Source of the DNA: Flavobacterium tistrianum
GTDB taxonomy: Bacteria > Bacteroidota > Bacteroidia > Flavobacteriales > Flavobacteriaceae
DNA: 64,000 nt
Reading direction: 5' to 3'
Assembly: GCF_003254545.1 (NCBI RefSeq)
Contig: NZ_QJRH01000056.1
Coordinates: forward strand, 1-64,000
Made by a program: the position numbers and the translations under genes. Below, piece by piece: positions 1 through 8,624 of this stretch. Below the pieces are notes generated by a model. It saw only the letters and a list, made by a program, of their open reading frames with translations, had not been told where the DNA came from and did no database searches. Within the stretch, counting starts at the first letter, position 1, and every line of letters begins with the position of its first letter.

Positions 1-3
1 ATT

Positions 4-31
4 AAAACCCTTAACTTTGTTAAGGGTTTTT
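4..31. terminator. Rho-independent terminator at left edge
   Basis: The arms AAAACCCTTAAC and GTTAAGGGTTTT surround a three-base loop and run into a T tract. It probably ends a plus-strand gene lying to the left of the window. Its design closely resembles the terminator at 53545-53576. Confidence 0.8.
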
Positions 32-228
32 CTTTTTACAGACTTCTCAAAAACACATATTTTACCAAATAATAGTTACCCGATAGTTCATCTTTCTATT
101 TTTTCCAAGAATTGAGGAAAATTAACCAGAAAAAATGTAAGTTTATTTATACTTTTAACTTTTTAATGGATAATTATTATTTTTATGTAAATTCCTATAT
201 TTTTTACTAAACAATAACTTTTTATTTA

Positions 229-236
229 TACTTTTG
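229..236 (+). promoter_or_regulatory. Candidate -7 box (TAnnTTTG) for the LRR lipoprotein
   Basis: TACTTTTG fits the Bacteroidota -7 consensus and lies about 30 bases before the start codon at 266. No clear TTTG box was seen at the expected distance upstream, so this is weak. Confidence 0.3.
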
Positions 237-265
237 GGAAATAACTTAATAAAATTTCCAAATAC

Positions 266-1234
266 ATGAAAAAATTACTATTAATTGCGTTAGCGCTAAA
301 CTTTGTGGCTTGTTCGACTGATGACAGCTCGGAAATCTCAAACTCTACAATCGCAACAGTAAAAGGAGAAACTTTTAATCCTAACCCTACTCCGCAAGAT
401 TATCTGAATGCAAAACACCCAGACTTTATGGCTTCAATAGAGTCATTAAAAGAGTCTCCTTTATCAAGCAGTACCGCAAAAACTGCAGCTTTTGTTAGTA
501 CGTACATTCCTGATCCAATTTTAAGAACAGCGCTATTTAATTTAGGAGCTGCACAAGATGCTAATCCATCAGATCAGTATATGGAAGTAGATACTACAAG
601 AGGAGGTTTATACCTTTCAGGTTTAGGCATTAATGATTTAACTGGAATAAATGGATTTACAGGTTTAAAGCAGTTAATAGTTTCAGGAAACAATTTAACA
701 ACTTTAAATGTTTCGGGATTAGCAAATTTACAATGGCTTGAATGTCAGCAGAACCAATTGACAACTTTAAATTTAGCTGCGAATACTAATTTACAGCAAG
801 TTTGGTGTCAGCTTAATCAATTAACTAGCTTAGTTCTTCCTAATTCGCCTTCTTTGTTTGGTGTATGGTGTTATAGCAATCAGCTTGCAACTTTGAATCT
901 AAACAATAACATTGGTATTACACAATTGTTTATTCAAGGAAATCAACTTACTTCATTCAATTTTGCACCTTATGTGAATATCGAGCAAATGAATGTATCA
1001 TCTAATAAGTGGGTAACATTAAATTTCAACTCTAATCCGAAAATAAAATCAATCTGGGCATTTTCTATTACTACTCTTACTGATTTAAGCATAAAGAATG
1101 GCGCAAATACTTTAGTTAATATCCAAGATTTTACAGGAAATACAAAAAGACCTCCTATTCATGTTGATGCATCGTTTTTGCCAAATGCAAATACTGCATG
1201 GCCAAATAGAGGAGCCTCTACTTACGTTTTATAA
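266..1234 (+). CDS. Leucine-rich-repeat lipoprotein
   Basis: This 322-residue protein has a lipoprotein signal: a short basic start, a hydrophobic stretch, and a lipobox ending at Cys16 (FVAC) followed by a polar STDDSS linker. Residues from about 110 to 270 form leucine-rich repeats of the short Bacteroidota type, with units resembling NQLTTLNL. It is probably attached to the outer membrane and binds proteins or polymers; no enzymatic motif is visible. It stands alone between terminators at 1257-1285 and upstream, so it is likely monocistronic. Another lipidated LRR protein lies at 25986-26798 and an unlipidated one at 30631-32460. The ligand cannot be told from the sequence. Confidence 0.85.
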   Translation: MKKLLLIALALNFVACSTDDSSEISNSTIATVKGETFNPNPTPQDYLNAKHPDFMASIESLKESPLSSSTAKTAAFVSTYIPDPILRTALFNLGAAQDANPSDQYMEVDTTRGGLYLSGLGINDLTGINGFTGLKQLIVSGNNLTTLNVSGLANLQWLECQQNQLTTLNLAANTNLQQVWCQLNQLTSLVLPNSPSLFGVWCYSNQLATLNLNNNIGITQLFIQGNQLTSFNFAPYVNIEQMNVSSNKWVTLNFNSNPKIKSIWAFSITTLTDLSIKNGANTLVNIQDFTGNTKRPPIHVDASFLPNANTAWPNRGASTYVL

Positions 1235-1256
1235 TTAGGAGTCTCTTATACAAAAG

Positions 1257-1285
1257 AAAACCCTGCTCAAATGAACAGGGTTTTT
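1257..1285 (+). terminator. Terminator of the LRR lipoprotein gene
   Basis: AAAACCCTG and CAGGGTTTTT form a stem about 22 bases after the stop codon at 1234, followed by a T run on the plus strand. Confidence 0.85.
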
Positions 1286-1322
1286 AATGACTCTAGGCAA
1301 AGAACTGAAATACCACTAAAAT

Positions 1323-1355
1323 AAAAACGGATGAGCATAATTCTCATCCGTTTTT
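1323..1355 (-). terminator. Terminator at end of the mannoside operon
   Basis: AAAAACGGATGAG pairs with CTCATCCGTTTTT. It lies just past the end of the ROK kinase gene and has T runs on both strands, so it may act in both directions. It closes the minus-strand mannosidase operon. Confidence 0.8.
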
Positions 1356-1359
1356 ACTT

Positions 1360-2259
1360 TTAATCACAAAGAAAACTGACCGCTCCTAATAAGGCAGCAA
1401 TTTCATTATCATTTGAAATGGAAACCTCAACTTTTAAATCAGATTCTTGAATTGTTTTATTGAATGAGGACAAAAACAAATCGCTCGCATTCGCTATTTT
1501 TCCACCGATAATAATATGATCTGTTGTAAAGTTTTTTATCCACGGAATAACAACTTCTGCTAAGTACTCTCCCATTCTTTCAAATACATGAATTGCTAAC
1601 TGATCTCCGTTTTTTGCTAAATTATAAAGTTCTAAGCCAGTGCTAAGATCTCTACCATTTAGAGATTTGTAATGTGATAAAAGGCCTCTAGCAGAAACAT
1701 AATCTTCAGCTATTCCATCTTTATAAGGCAGATTGTAAATTTCTCCATCAGCTGGAACAGAATTTCCTGAACTGATTGAAGTTCCTTTATCAATAAAGCA
1801 AGCTCCTAAACCTGTTCCTAATGTTACGGCCATTACTTTTTTAGAAAGGTTTTCTTGCTGTTTAAAAACCTCTCCTTTTCCAAAACAAACAGCGTCATTT
1901 TCAAAAAGAACCGGAAAATCTAATGGAAAACCGAGAGTTTCTAAAAGCAATTCTCTAATGTTCAATCCGTAAAAATGTTCGTATTTAGACTGATCTTTAA
2001 TCCAGCAGATGCCGTTTTTATAATCAAATGGTCCAGGCATGCAAATCGCTATTCCTGTAATATCTTTAATCTTAGAATTTTCAATTGAAGTGCAGATCAC
2101 TTTTTTCCAAATATTCATAACCTGATCTGCTGGTAAATTCGAATCGAAAGATTCTTTACAGAGCGAAAAGTCAAGAACTTTCATTTCTGTTTTATTAATA
2201 ACCGCAGCTGTAATATGTGTTCCTCCTATATCTAGCCCAATGGCGTGTGATGTATTCAT
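1360..2259 (-). CDS. ROK-family sugar kinase
   Basis: This 299-residue protein is a cytoplasmic ROK-family sugar kinase. The N-terminal phosphate-binding motif GLDIGGTHITAA (about residues 8-19) and a second glycine-rich motif VTLGTGLGACFIDKG (about 145-159) mark the ATP-binding actin-like fold. The zinc-binding CxCGxxGCxE motif found in many ROK kinases and repressors is not present; a GEIYNLPYKDG segment stands near its place. No helix-turn-helix precedes the kinase domain, so it is an enzyme rather than a regulator. As the last gene of a mannosidase operon it probably phosphorylates released mannose or another hexose. Substrate is inferred from context only. Confidence 0.85.
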   Translation of the reverse strand: MNTSHAIGLDIGGTHITAAVINKTEMKVLDFSLCKESFDSNLPADQVMNIWKKVICTSIENSKIKDITGIAICMPGPFDYKNGICWIKDQSKYEHFYGLNIRELLLETLGFPLDFPVLFENDAVCFGKGEVFKQQENLSKKVMAVTLGTGLGACFIDKGTSISSGNSVPADGEIYNLPYKDGIAEDYVSARGLLSHYKSLNGRDLSTGLELYNLAKNGDQLAIHVFERMGEYLAEVVIPWIKNFTTDHIIIGGKIANASDLFLSSFNKTIQESDLKVEVSISNDNEIAALLGAVSFLCD

Positions 2260-2266
2260 TTTTAAG

Positions 2267-2293
2267 TCATTGCGAGGAACGAGGCAATCTCAT
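2267..2293. repeat. Half copy of a REP-like repeat
   Basis: The segment contains TGCGAGGAACGAGGCAATC between the ROK and GH125 genes. It closely resembles one arm of the long inverted repeat at 58859-58958 and is probably a degenerate single arm of that family. Confidence 0.55.
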
Positions 2294-2307
2294 CCTCAAG
2301 ATTAGTA

Positions 2308-3771
2308 CTAGATATTTTTATCTTTTAAAATTTGCGGATAATGCATACTGGTGTGTACGATCATTTCACCAAATAGTGTATTTGCCCAAGCAAACCATTT
2401 GCGGGTAAATTTATTCACATCGTCTTTATGGAACGATTCGTGCATAAATCCTGTATCGGCATTGGTTTTAATTAAATTGCTTATACAGGCTTTTATTTCT
2501 TTTTCGTCTACACTTGTAATGGCTCTCAAAACAATACTCATAGGCCAAATAGTATCAACTCCCGTATGCGGACCTCCGATACCTTCTCCCGCTTTTCCTT
2601 TATAGAAAAATGGATTATTCTCTGACAGCACTACTTTTCTGGTGTTAAGATATAGCGGATCGTTTGGAGCAATCGCGCCTAAATATGGCAATGATAACAG
2701 AGACGGTACATTGGCATCGTCCATCATGTGAAAACTTCCGTATCCGTTTACTTCAAAAGCTATAATTTTTCCGAATTTAGGATGATTGATAATTCCGTGA
2801 TCTTCTAATCCCTTTTGAACCTCATCTCTTAATTTTGTGGCTTTAGCAACCAAATCATTATCTTTTAAAGCTGGAAGAGAAAAAATCTCGATCAGATAGC
2901 CTAATATTTCAATAGCGAACATATTACTCGGAATCAGATAACCGAATAAAGTAGAATCATCGCTTGGTCGGAAAGTCGAAACGATTAATCCGCAAGGCTT
3001 TACTGGATAGCCATAACCGCCTAAAGGAACACCATCTGTCGCCCAAGCCGTCTGACGTTGAAAACTATAAGGGCCGCCCTTGCCATCCATTCGCTGCTGT
3101 TCTTTAAAAGTCTGCAGGATTAAAAGCATGGCTTCTTTCCATTTGGCATCAAATAAACTGATATCTCCTGTTTCTTTCCAATATCCGTGCGCTAATCGAA
3201 CGGGATAACACAAACTGTCAATTTCCCATTTTCTTTCATGAATTCCGGGCTGCATTTTGGTAAGGTCGTGTTTCCATTCACTTTCCTTTGTAAAATCTTT
3301 ATAAAAAGCATTTGCATACGGGTCTAGCAGAATACATTTCGCTTGACGATTAATAACACCTTTTACCAATTCTGCCAGTTTTGGATCTTCTTTTACAAAC
3401 GGAATATACGGCCAAATCTGTGCTGTACTGTCTCTAAGCCACATGGCATCAATGTCTCCTGTAATTACATACGTATCTGGTTTTCCGTCAATAATTTCAA
3501 AATCTACTGTTGTATCTAGTGTATTTGGAAAACAATTTTCGAATATCCATGCCAATTCTGGATTGGCAATTTGTTTTTTAATGCGTACAATAGCCGCTTC
3601 AATTGCTTTACTAGTAAATTTTCTTTCCGCAAAAGGAGGTCTTTTAGAAACAAAATCTTTTAGCGGAAACGGAAAAGCATCTGATTTAAATCCGAAAGCT
3701 TCCGTTTGAAGTGCCAATAATCCTGCCGAAAAAATACCTGCGTTTTTTATAAATTTTCTACGTGACTGCAT
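2308..3771 (-). CDS. GH125 exo-alpha-1,6-mannosidase
   Basis: This 487-residue protein matches the GH125 family (formerly DUF1237) over most of its length. Recognisable blocks include IDAMWLRDSTAQIWPY, LDPYANAFYKD, the ATDGVPLGGYGYPVKP segment, and GFMHESFHKDD near the C-terminus. GH125 enzymes are metal-independent inverting exo-alpha-1,6-mannosidases; the acid and base are an Asp and a Glu that probably fall in the last two blocks. The N-terminus SRRKFIKNAG followed by a hydrophobic stretch is a twin-arginine type signal, so the enzyme is likely folded before export to the periplasm. The gene begins 5 bases after the upstream GH92 gene, so the two are almost certainly cotranscribed. Confidence 0.9.
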   Translation of the reverse strand: MQSRRKFIKNAGIFSAGLLALQTEAFGFKSDAFPFPLKDFVSKRPPFAERKFTSKAIEAAIVRIKKQIANPELAWIFENCFPNTLDTTVDFEIIDGKPDTYVITGDIDAMWLRDSTAQIWPYIPFVKEDPKLAELVKGVINRQAKCILLDPYANAFYKDFTKESEWKHDLTKMQPGIHERKWEIDSLCYPVRLAHGYWKETGDISLFDAKWKEAMLLILQTFKEQQRMDGKGGPYSFQRQTAWATDGVPLGGYGYPVKPCGLIVSTFRPSDDSTLFGYLIPSNMFAIEILGYLIEIFSLPALKDNDLVAKATKLRDEVQKGLEDHGIINHPKFGKIIAFEVNGYGSFHMMDDANVPSLLSLPYLGAIAPNDPLYLNTRKVVLSENNPFFYKGKAGEGIGGPHTGVDTIWPMSIVLRAITSVDEKEIKACISNLIKTNADTGFMHESFHKDDVNKFTRKWFAWANTLFGEMIVHTSMHYPQILKDKNI

Positions 3772-3776
3772 ATATT

Positions 3777-6062
3777 TTATTTTGAAGTTGAATAAGAATA
3801 TGGGTATGCTTCTTTTGTTGTGCCTCTTTTAAAATTTGGAGAACTTGTCATATCGAAATTTAGTTCACCTCCTTTTAATACATCAAAATGGTTGATGTAA
3901 TTTTTAGAATGAGAAGCATTATCCCATTTCAATTCGTTTACATATTTGTTTGTTTCTGAATTATTCGGTGCATCGATAATAAGCTGTTTTCCGTTTTCTA
4001 ACTGTAAAGTTGTTTTCTTAAACAAAGGCGCTCCCAAAACATATTCGTCTGTCGCTGGACAAACTGGATAAAATCCCATTGCTGAAAAAATATACCATGC
4101 AGAAGTTTGTCCGTTATCTTCGTCTCCGCAATAACCATCTGGAGTTGGTTTGTACAAACGGTTCATCACTTCTCTTGACCAATATTGCGTTTTCCAAGGC
4201 TCACCTGCATAATTATACAAATAAATCATGTGTTGAATCGGCTGATTTCCATGAGCATATTGTCCCATATTCATAATCTGCATTTCACGGATTTCATGAA
4301 TAACGGTTCCATAATAACTGTCATCAAAAACCGGAGGCATTGTGAATACGGCATCTAATTTTGCTGTGAAATTCTTTTCTCCGCCCATTAAATCAATTAA
4401 ACCTTGAATGTCGTGAAAAACGCTCCAGCTGTAATGCCAGCTATTTCCTTCAGTAAAAGCATCTCCCCATTTAAACGGATTAAAATTGGCTGGAAAACTG
4501 CCGTCTTTATTTCGTCCGCTCATCAATCGTATTTCTGGATTGTAAAGCTTTTTGTAATTCAGCATTCGTTTTTCATATAGACTGATTTCTTTTTTCGGAC
4601 GATTTAATGCTTTTGCCAATTTCCAAATCGCAAAATCATCGTAAGCATATTCTAGTGTTCGCGCTGCATTTTCGTTGATTTTCACATCATACGGAACATA
4701 TCCTAAAGTATTATAATACTGAACTCCTTTTCTTCCAACAGCATCCATCGGACCTTCGTTGTTCGCACCATGCAATAAAGCTTCGTATAAAATATTGATG
4801 TCATATCCGCGTAATCCCTTTGCATAGGCATCTGAAACTACAGAAGCCGAATTATTTCCGACCATTACATTTCTAAAACCTGGACTTGACCATTCTGGTA
4901 GAAATCCGCCTTCTTTATAATCATTTATCAATCCTTCCTGCATTTCTTTATTAATAGACGGATAAACCAAATTTAGCAAAGGATATAAGGCTCGGAAAGT
5001 ATCCCAAAATCCTGTTCCTGCGTACATATATCCCGGAAGAATCTTCCCATTGTACGGACTATAGTGCACAACTTTTCCATCTTTATCAATTTCATATTGT
5101 TTTTGAGGAAAACAAACTGTACGGTATAAACAGGAATAAAAGGTCTTTAGCTGATCTGTATTAGTGTCTTCAACGGCAATTTTTCCTAAAACTTTATTCC
5201 ATTCTGCTTTAGATTGTGAAACGGTTTCTTCAAAAGTTGATGTGCCTAATTCGGTTTTCAGATTTAATTCAGCTTGCTCCTGACTTATAAAAGAAGATGC
5301 TACTCTAACATTTACTTTTTCTCCTTTTTTGGTTTTAAATCCAACAACAGCTCCTACATGATTTCCATTTGCTTCTAATTTATCAGCCGTCAGAACTTTA
5401 TCAATCCAAGTTGAATTTACTGCGAATGGTTTATCAAAAATTAGCACAAAATAGTTCTTGAAATTTTCAGGAACTCCGCCACTGTTGCGCGTTGTATAAC
5501 CTATTATTTTATTTTCTGAAGGAATTATTTTGATGTAAGAACCTTTATCGAATGCGTCGATTACGATAGAAGATTTATCATTTTCAGGAAATGTAATCTG
5601 AAAATGAGCTGCCCTTTCTGTTGTTGTAATTTCGGTTGTCACATCATGATCAGCAAGATAAACGCTGTAATAATAGGGTTTTGAAACCTCAGCTTTATGG
5701 CTGAACCAGCTTGCTCTTTCATCTTCGGCGAAAGCCAATTTACCTGTAACCGGCATAATCGAAAACTGTCCGTAATCGTTCATCCAAGGCGATGGTTGAT
5801 GTGTTTGTTTAAATCCTTTAATTTTTTCTGCGGTGTAAGTGTACGCCCATCCGTCTCCCATTTTACCTGTTTGCGGCGTCCAGAAATTCATTCCCCATGG
5901 TCTGCAGATTGCGGGATACGTATTTCCGTCTGAAAGATTATGCAAAGATTGCGTTCCCATTAATGGGTTTACATATTCTACAGGATCTAAGGCTTTTACC
6001 TGTGCATTTAGAAAAAGACAGGACTGTACTATTCCTAAAAAAATTAAACTTTTTATTTTCAT
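3777..6062 (-). CDS. GH92 alpha-mannosidase, alpha-1,2 type
   Basis: This 761-residue exported GH92 glycosidase has an N-terminal signal peptide ending near residue 20. GH92 enzymes are calcium-dependent inverting exo-alpha-mannosidases. Glu538 (in FTEGNSWHY) should be the acid, and Asp647 with Asp649 (CGDEDNGQ) the base pair. Residues recalled for the alpha-1,2-mannosidase BT3990 (Trp88, Glu533, His584-Glu585, Asp642, Asp644) all reappear here with a constant shift of five (Trp93, Glu538, His589-Glu590, Asp647, Asp649). This supports alpha-1,2 specificity. The BT3990 numbering is from memory. It sits between a second GH92 gene and GH125. Confidence 0.92.
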   Translation of the reverse strand: MKIKSLIFLGIVQSCLFLNAQVKALDPVEYVNPLMGTQSLHNLSDGNTYPAICRPWGMNFWTPQTGKMGDGWAYTYTAEKIKGFKQTHQPSPWMNDYGQFSIMPVTGKLAFAEDERASWFSHKAEVSKPYYYSVYLADHDVTTEITTTERAAHFQITFPENDKSSIVIDAFDKGSYIKIIPSENKIIGYTTRNSGGVPENFKNYFVLIFDKPFAVNSTWIDKVLTADKLEANGNHVGAVVGFKTKKGEKVNVRVASSFISQEQAELNLKTELGTSTFEETVSQSKAEWNKVLGKIAVEDTNTDQLKTFYSCLYRTVCFPQKQYEIDKDGKVVHYSPYNGKILPGYMYAGTGFWDTFRALYPLLNLVYPSINKEMQEGLINDYKEGGFLPEWSSPGFRNVMVGNNSASVVSDAYAKGLRGYDINILYEALLHGANNEGPMDAVGRKGVQYYNTLGYVPYDVKINENAARTLEYAYDDFAIWKLAKALNRPKKEISLYEKRMLNYKKLYNPEIRLMSGRNKDGSFPANFNPFKWGDAFTEGNSWHYSWSVFHDIQGLIDLMGGEKNFTAKLDAVFTMPPVFDDSYYGTVIHEIREMQIMNMGQYAHGNQPIQHMIYLYNYAGEPWKTQYWSREVMNRLYKPTPDGYCGDEDNGQTSAWYIFSAMGFYPVCPATDEYVLGAPLFKKTTLQLENGKQLIIDAPNNSETNKYVNELKWDNASHSKNYINHFDVLKGGELNFDMTSSPNFKRGTTKEAYPYSYSTSK

Positions 6063-6077
6063 ACTCTATGTTGCTAT

Positions 6078-6104
6078 CCTAACAGGTTTTTAAAACCTGT
6101 TAGG
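6078..6104. repeat. Intergenic palindrome, copy 1
   Basis: CCTAACAGGTTTT and its reverse complement form a near-perfect palindrome between the two GH92 genes. The same palindrome recurs at 6206-6232. On the minus strand it may attenuate or process the operon transcript. Confidence 0.75.
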
Positions 6105-6147
6105 TATTTATTTTTTTTTATAAAATTCGAATCTCTAACTGTCTAAA

Positions 6148-6176
6148 CTTTGTCAAAGTTTAAAACTTTGACAAAG
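6148..6176. repeat. Intergenic palindrome, different family
   Basis: CTTTGTCAAAGTTT faces AAACTTTGACAAAG as a near-perfect palindrome between the two copies of the CCTAACAGG palindrome. No gene fits in this 201-base spacer. Confidence 0.7.
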
Positions 6177-6205
6177 TGACCATAAATCTTAAACTTTAAA
6201 TTATA

Positions 6206-6232
6206 CCTAACAGGTTTTAAAAACCTGTTAGG
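6206..6232. repeat. Intergenic palindrome, copy 2
   Basis: Second copy of the CCTAACAGGTTTT palindrome also found at 6078-6104. Confidence 0.75.
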
Positions 6233-6263
6233 AAATCTAAAATCAGAACTCTTAAATCTTAAA

Positions 6264-8525
6264 TTATTGAGGTCTATCTTCTTTTTTCACTCCAAACGTC
6301 GCTGATGGCTTACTTCCCATATACAATTTTAGTTCTCCGCCTTTTACAATCATTTCTTGTGTGATGTATGATTTTGCATAGGGTTTTCCGTTATATTCTG
6401 CTTTTTGAATATAAATATTTGAAGCACTGTTATTAATGGCATTTATAGTAAATGAAATTCCTTTTTTATAATGAATCACAGCATTGTTTACCAATGGACT
6501 TCCTAAAACATAAATTCCGTTTGCTGGATTAACCGAATAGAATCCCATAGAAGATAAAACGTACCAAGCCGACATTTGTCCTAAATCTTCATTACCGCAC
6601 AATCCGTCAGGTTTTGTTGAATAGAATTTCTCGTCGATTTCTCGAATTAATTTTGCTGTTTTCCAAGGCTGTCCAACATACGCATACAAATATGGAATAT
6701 GATGATTTGGCTCATTTCCATGAGCGTACTGGCCTATTAAACCGCTGATGTCTGGCGAAACATCTTCTCCTTCTACTTTGTCAGTCAGTAAGAACAGCGA
6801 ATCCAGTTTTGCGATAAATTTATCTTCGCTTCCAAATAAATCGATCAAACCGTACGGATCTTGCGGAACCAGCCAAGTGTATTGCCAAGCATTTCCTTCA
6901 ACATAATCGTCTTTACGATGCGCTGAAGAAAGCGGATTAAATGGCGTTCTCCAATTTCCATTTGTCAATTTACCGCGCATAAAAGTGGTTTCTTTATCAA
7001 AATACTGTTTGTATAAATTGGCTCTTTTGGTAAAGTAATTATAATCTTCTGTTTTGTTTAAAGCTTTTGCCATTAAAGCGATACAGTAATCATCGATTGC
7101 ATATTCTAAAGCATTTCCAACAGATTCTAATAATTTATCAGCTGGGATATATTCTAGTTTCTGAACATAATCCATTCCGTCGCGGGTTTGCATTGCCGTT
7201 TTTTTTATCGCTTCGTATGCTAAATTGGTATCATAATCTCGATATCCTTTTAAATATGCATCGACAATAACGGCAATAGAATGATTCCCATTCATTGTAT
7301 TGGTTTCGTTACCCATTAAATGCCAAACTGGTAATCTGCCTTGTTGTTCGTAAATAGCTAAAAACGATTTTACAATATCATTGATTTTTTCTGGCTGCGT
7401 AATGGTGTATAATGGATGCAGTCCGCGGTAGGTATCCCAAAGTGAAAAAGTCGTGTAATTGGTAAAATTGGCTTTTTCGTAAACCTTTTTATCTGTTCCT
7501 AAATAATCTCCGTTAGCATCATTAAAAATGGAAGGTGCAAACATCGTGTGATACAATGAAGTATAGAAAACCTTCATTGTTTTGTCGTCTGCTTTTATTT
7601 GAACTTTATTTAGTTCCTTGTTCCATTTTGAATTTGCTAATTTCACAACTGCATTAAAATCCCAATTCGGAATTTCTGCTTTTATATTGGCGGATGCATT
7701 TTCTGTGCTAACTGGCGAAATTCCGACTTTTACTAGAATTTGTTTATTTTTTAAAGTTTTAAAATCTAAAACAGCTTTTATTTTTAAGCCTTCTCCTTCT
7801 GTTCCTTTAACTACGGTTGTACTGTCATAAACCATCATATTTGCGATTGGTTCAGAGAATTCCATTGCAAAATAAATGCGCTGATCTGCTGCCCAGCCTG
7901 CAGAATAGCGATAACCTTCAATTTTGTTTTCGCTTACTTTTTTAATGAAAGTTTTTACCGGTCTGTCCCAACCGATTCCGTCTGCAAGATCAATCAAAAT
8001 GTGTGAATCATTGGTGTTTTCAAAAGTATATTTATGAAAACCAACTCTTTCGCTGGCCGTTAATTCAGCTTTGATTTTATATTTATCCAATAAAACGCTG
8101 TAATATCCAGGTTTTACAACTTCATTTTTATGAGAGAAATAGGAACCGTAACCGTTTACCATATCTTCTTTTGTTCCTTTGGTCAAACCTACTTTTCCGC
8201 TGACAGGAAGTACAAGAATATCATTCAAATCTCCAATTCCTGTTCCGCTCAAATGAGTGTGCGTAAATCCTAAAATAGTATTGCTGGCATAATTGTAACC
8301 GCTACACCAGTCCCAGCCTTCAAAAATATTTACCGGTCCCAACTGTACGGCCCCAAAAGGAACATTCGCGCCCACAAATACGTGGCCGTGTCCCGCCGAA
8401 CCAATAAGCGGATCTACATATTGCATGTAATTTACATCTATTTGTTTTCCCTTTTTTTGCTGTGAAATTGCTGGATTGGCAAAAAGTAAACCTAAAGCCA
8501 AAAAACCGCTAAATGCTATTCTCAT
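6264..8525 (-). CDS. GH92 alpha-mannosidase, non-alpha-1,2 type
   Basis: This 753-residue exported GH92 enzyme has a signal peptide over roughly the first 21 residues. The predicted acid is Glu543 in YVEGNAWQY. The base region reads CGNEDLGQ, with Asn645 where the neighbouring paralogue has Asp, and Asp647. The His-Glu pair linked to alpha-1,2 recognition in the paralogue at 3777-6062 is absent here; the loop is shorter and leads to GQYAHGNEPNHH. The front loop HLSGTGIGDLNDI replaces the Trp-containing loop of the paralogue. I infer a different linkage preference, such as alpha-1,3, so that the two enzymes complement each other. The exact linkage is unproven. Confidence 0.9.
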   Translation of the reverse strand: MRIAFSGFLALGLLFANPAISQQKKGKQIDVNYMQYVDPLIGSAGHGHVFVGANVPFGAVQLGPVNIFEGWDWCSGYNYASNTILGFTHTHLSGTGIGDLNDILVLPVSGKVGLTKGTKEDMVNGYGSYFSHKNEVVKPGYYSVLLDKYKIKAELTASERVGFHKYTFENTNDSHILIDLADGIGWDRPVKTFIKKVSENKIEGYRYSAGWAADQRIYFAMEFSEPIANMMVYDSTTVVKGTEGEGLKIKAVLDFKTLKNKQILVKVGISPVSTENASANIKAEIPNWDFNAVVKLANSKWNKELNKVQIKADDKTMKVFYTSLYHTMFAPSIFNDANGDYLGTDKKVYEKANFTNYTTFSLWDTYRGLHPLYTITQPEKINDIVKSFLAIYEQQGRLPVWHLMGNETNTMNGNHSIAVIVDAYLKGYRDYDTNLAYEAIKKTAMQTRDGMDYVQKLEYIPADKLLESVGNALEYAIDDYCIALMAKALNKTEDYNYFTKRANLYKQYFDKETTFMRGKLTNGNWRTPFNPLSSAHRKDDYVEGNAWQYTWLVPQDPYGLIDLFGSEDKFIAKLDSLFLLTDKVEGEDVSPDISGLIGQYAHGNEPNHHIPYLYAYVGQPWKTAKLIREIDEKFYSTKPDGLCGNEDLGQMSAWYVLSSMGFYSVNPANGIYVLGSPLVNNAVIHYKKGISFTINAINNSASNIYIQKAEYNGKPYAKSYITQEMIVKGGELKLYMGSKPSATFGVKKEDRPQ

Positions 8526-8552
8526 ATATTTTAATTTTTTATTCTGTGTGTT

Positions 8553-8572
8553 AGACGCACTAAAGTGCGTCT
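8553..8572. repeat. REP-like palindrome
   Basis: AGACGCAC and GTGCGTCT flank a four-base loop between the GH92 and beta-mannosidase genes. It looks like a short dispersed Flavobacterium repeat. The following 60 bases contain further short direct repeats around the words CTTAGAACCT. Confidence 0.65.
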
Positions 8573-8624
8573 CTACGAAAAACCTTTGTCCCTTTGCAAC
8601 TTAGAACCTCAGCACCTTAGAACC

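Noticed and set aside
2217-2408. Small plus-strand frame across the ROK/GH125 junction
   Set aside because: It crosses two minus-strand genes and a REP arm and has no homology features.
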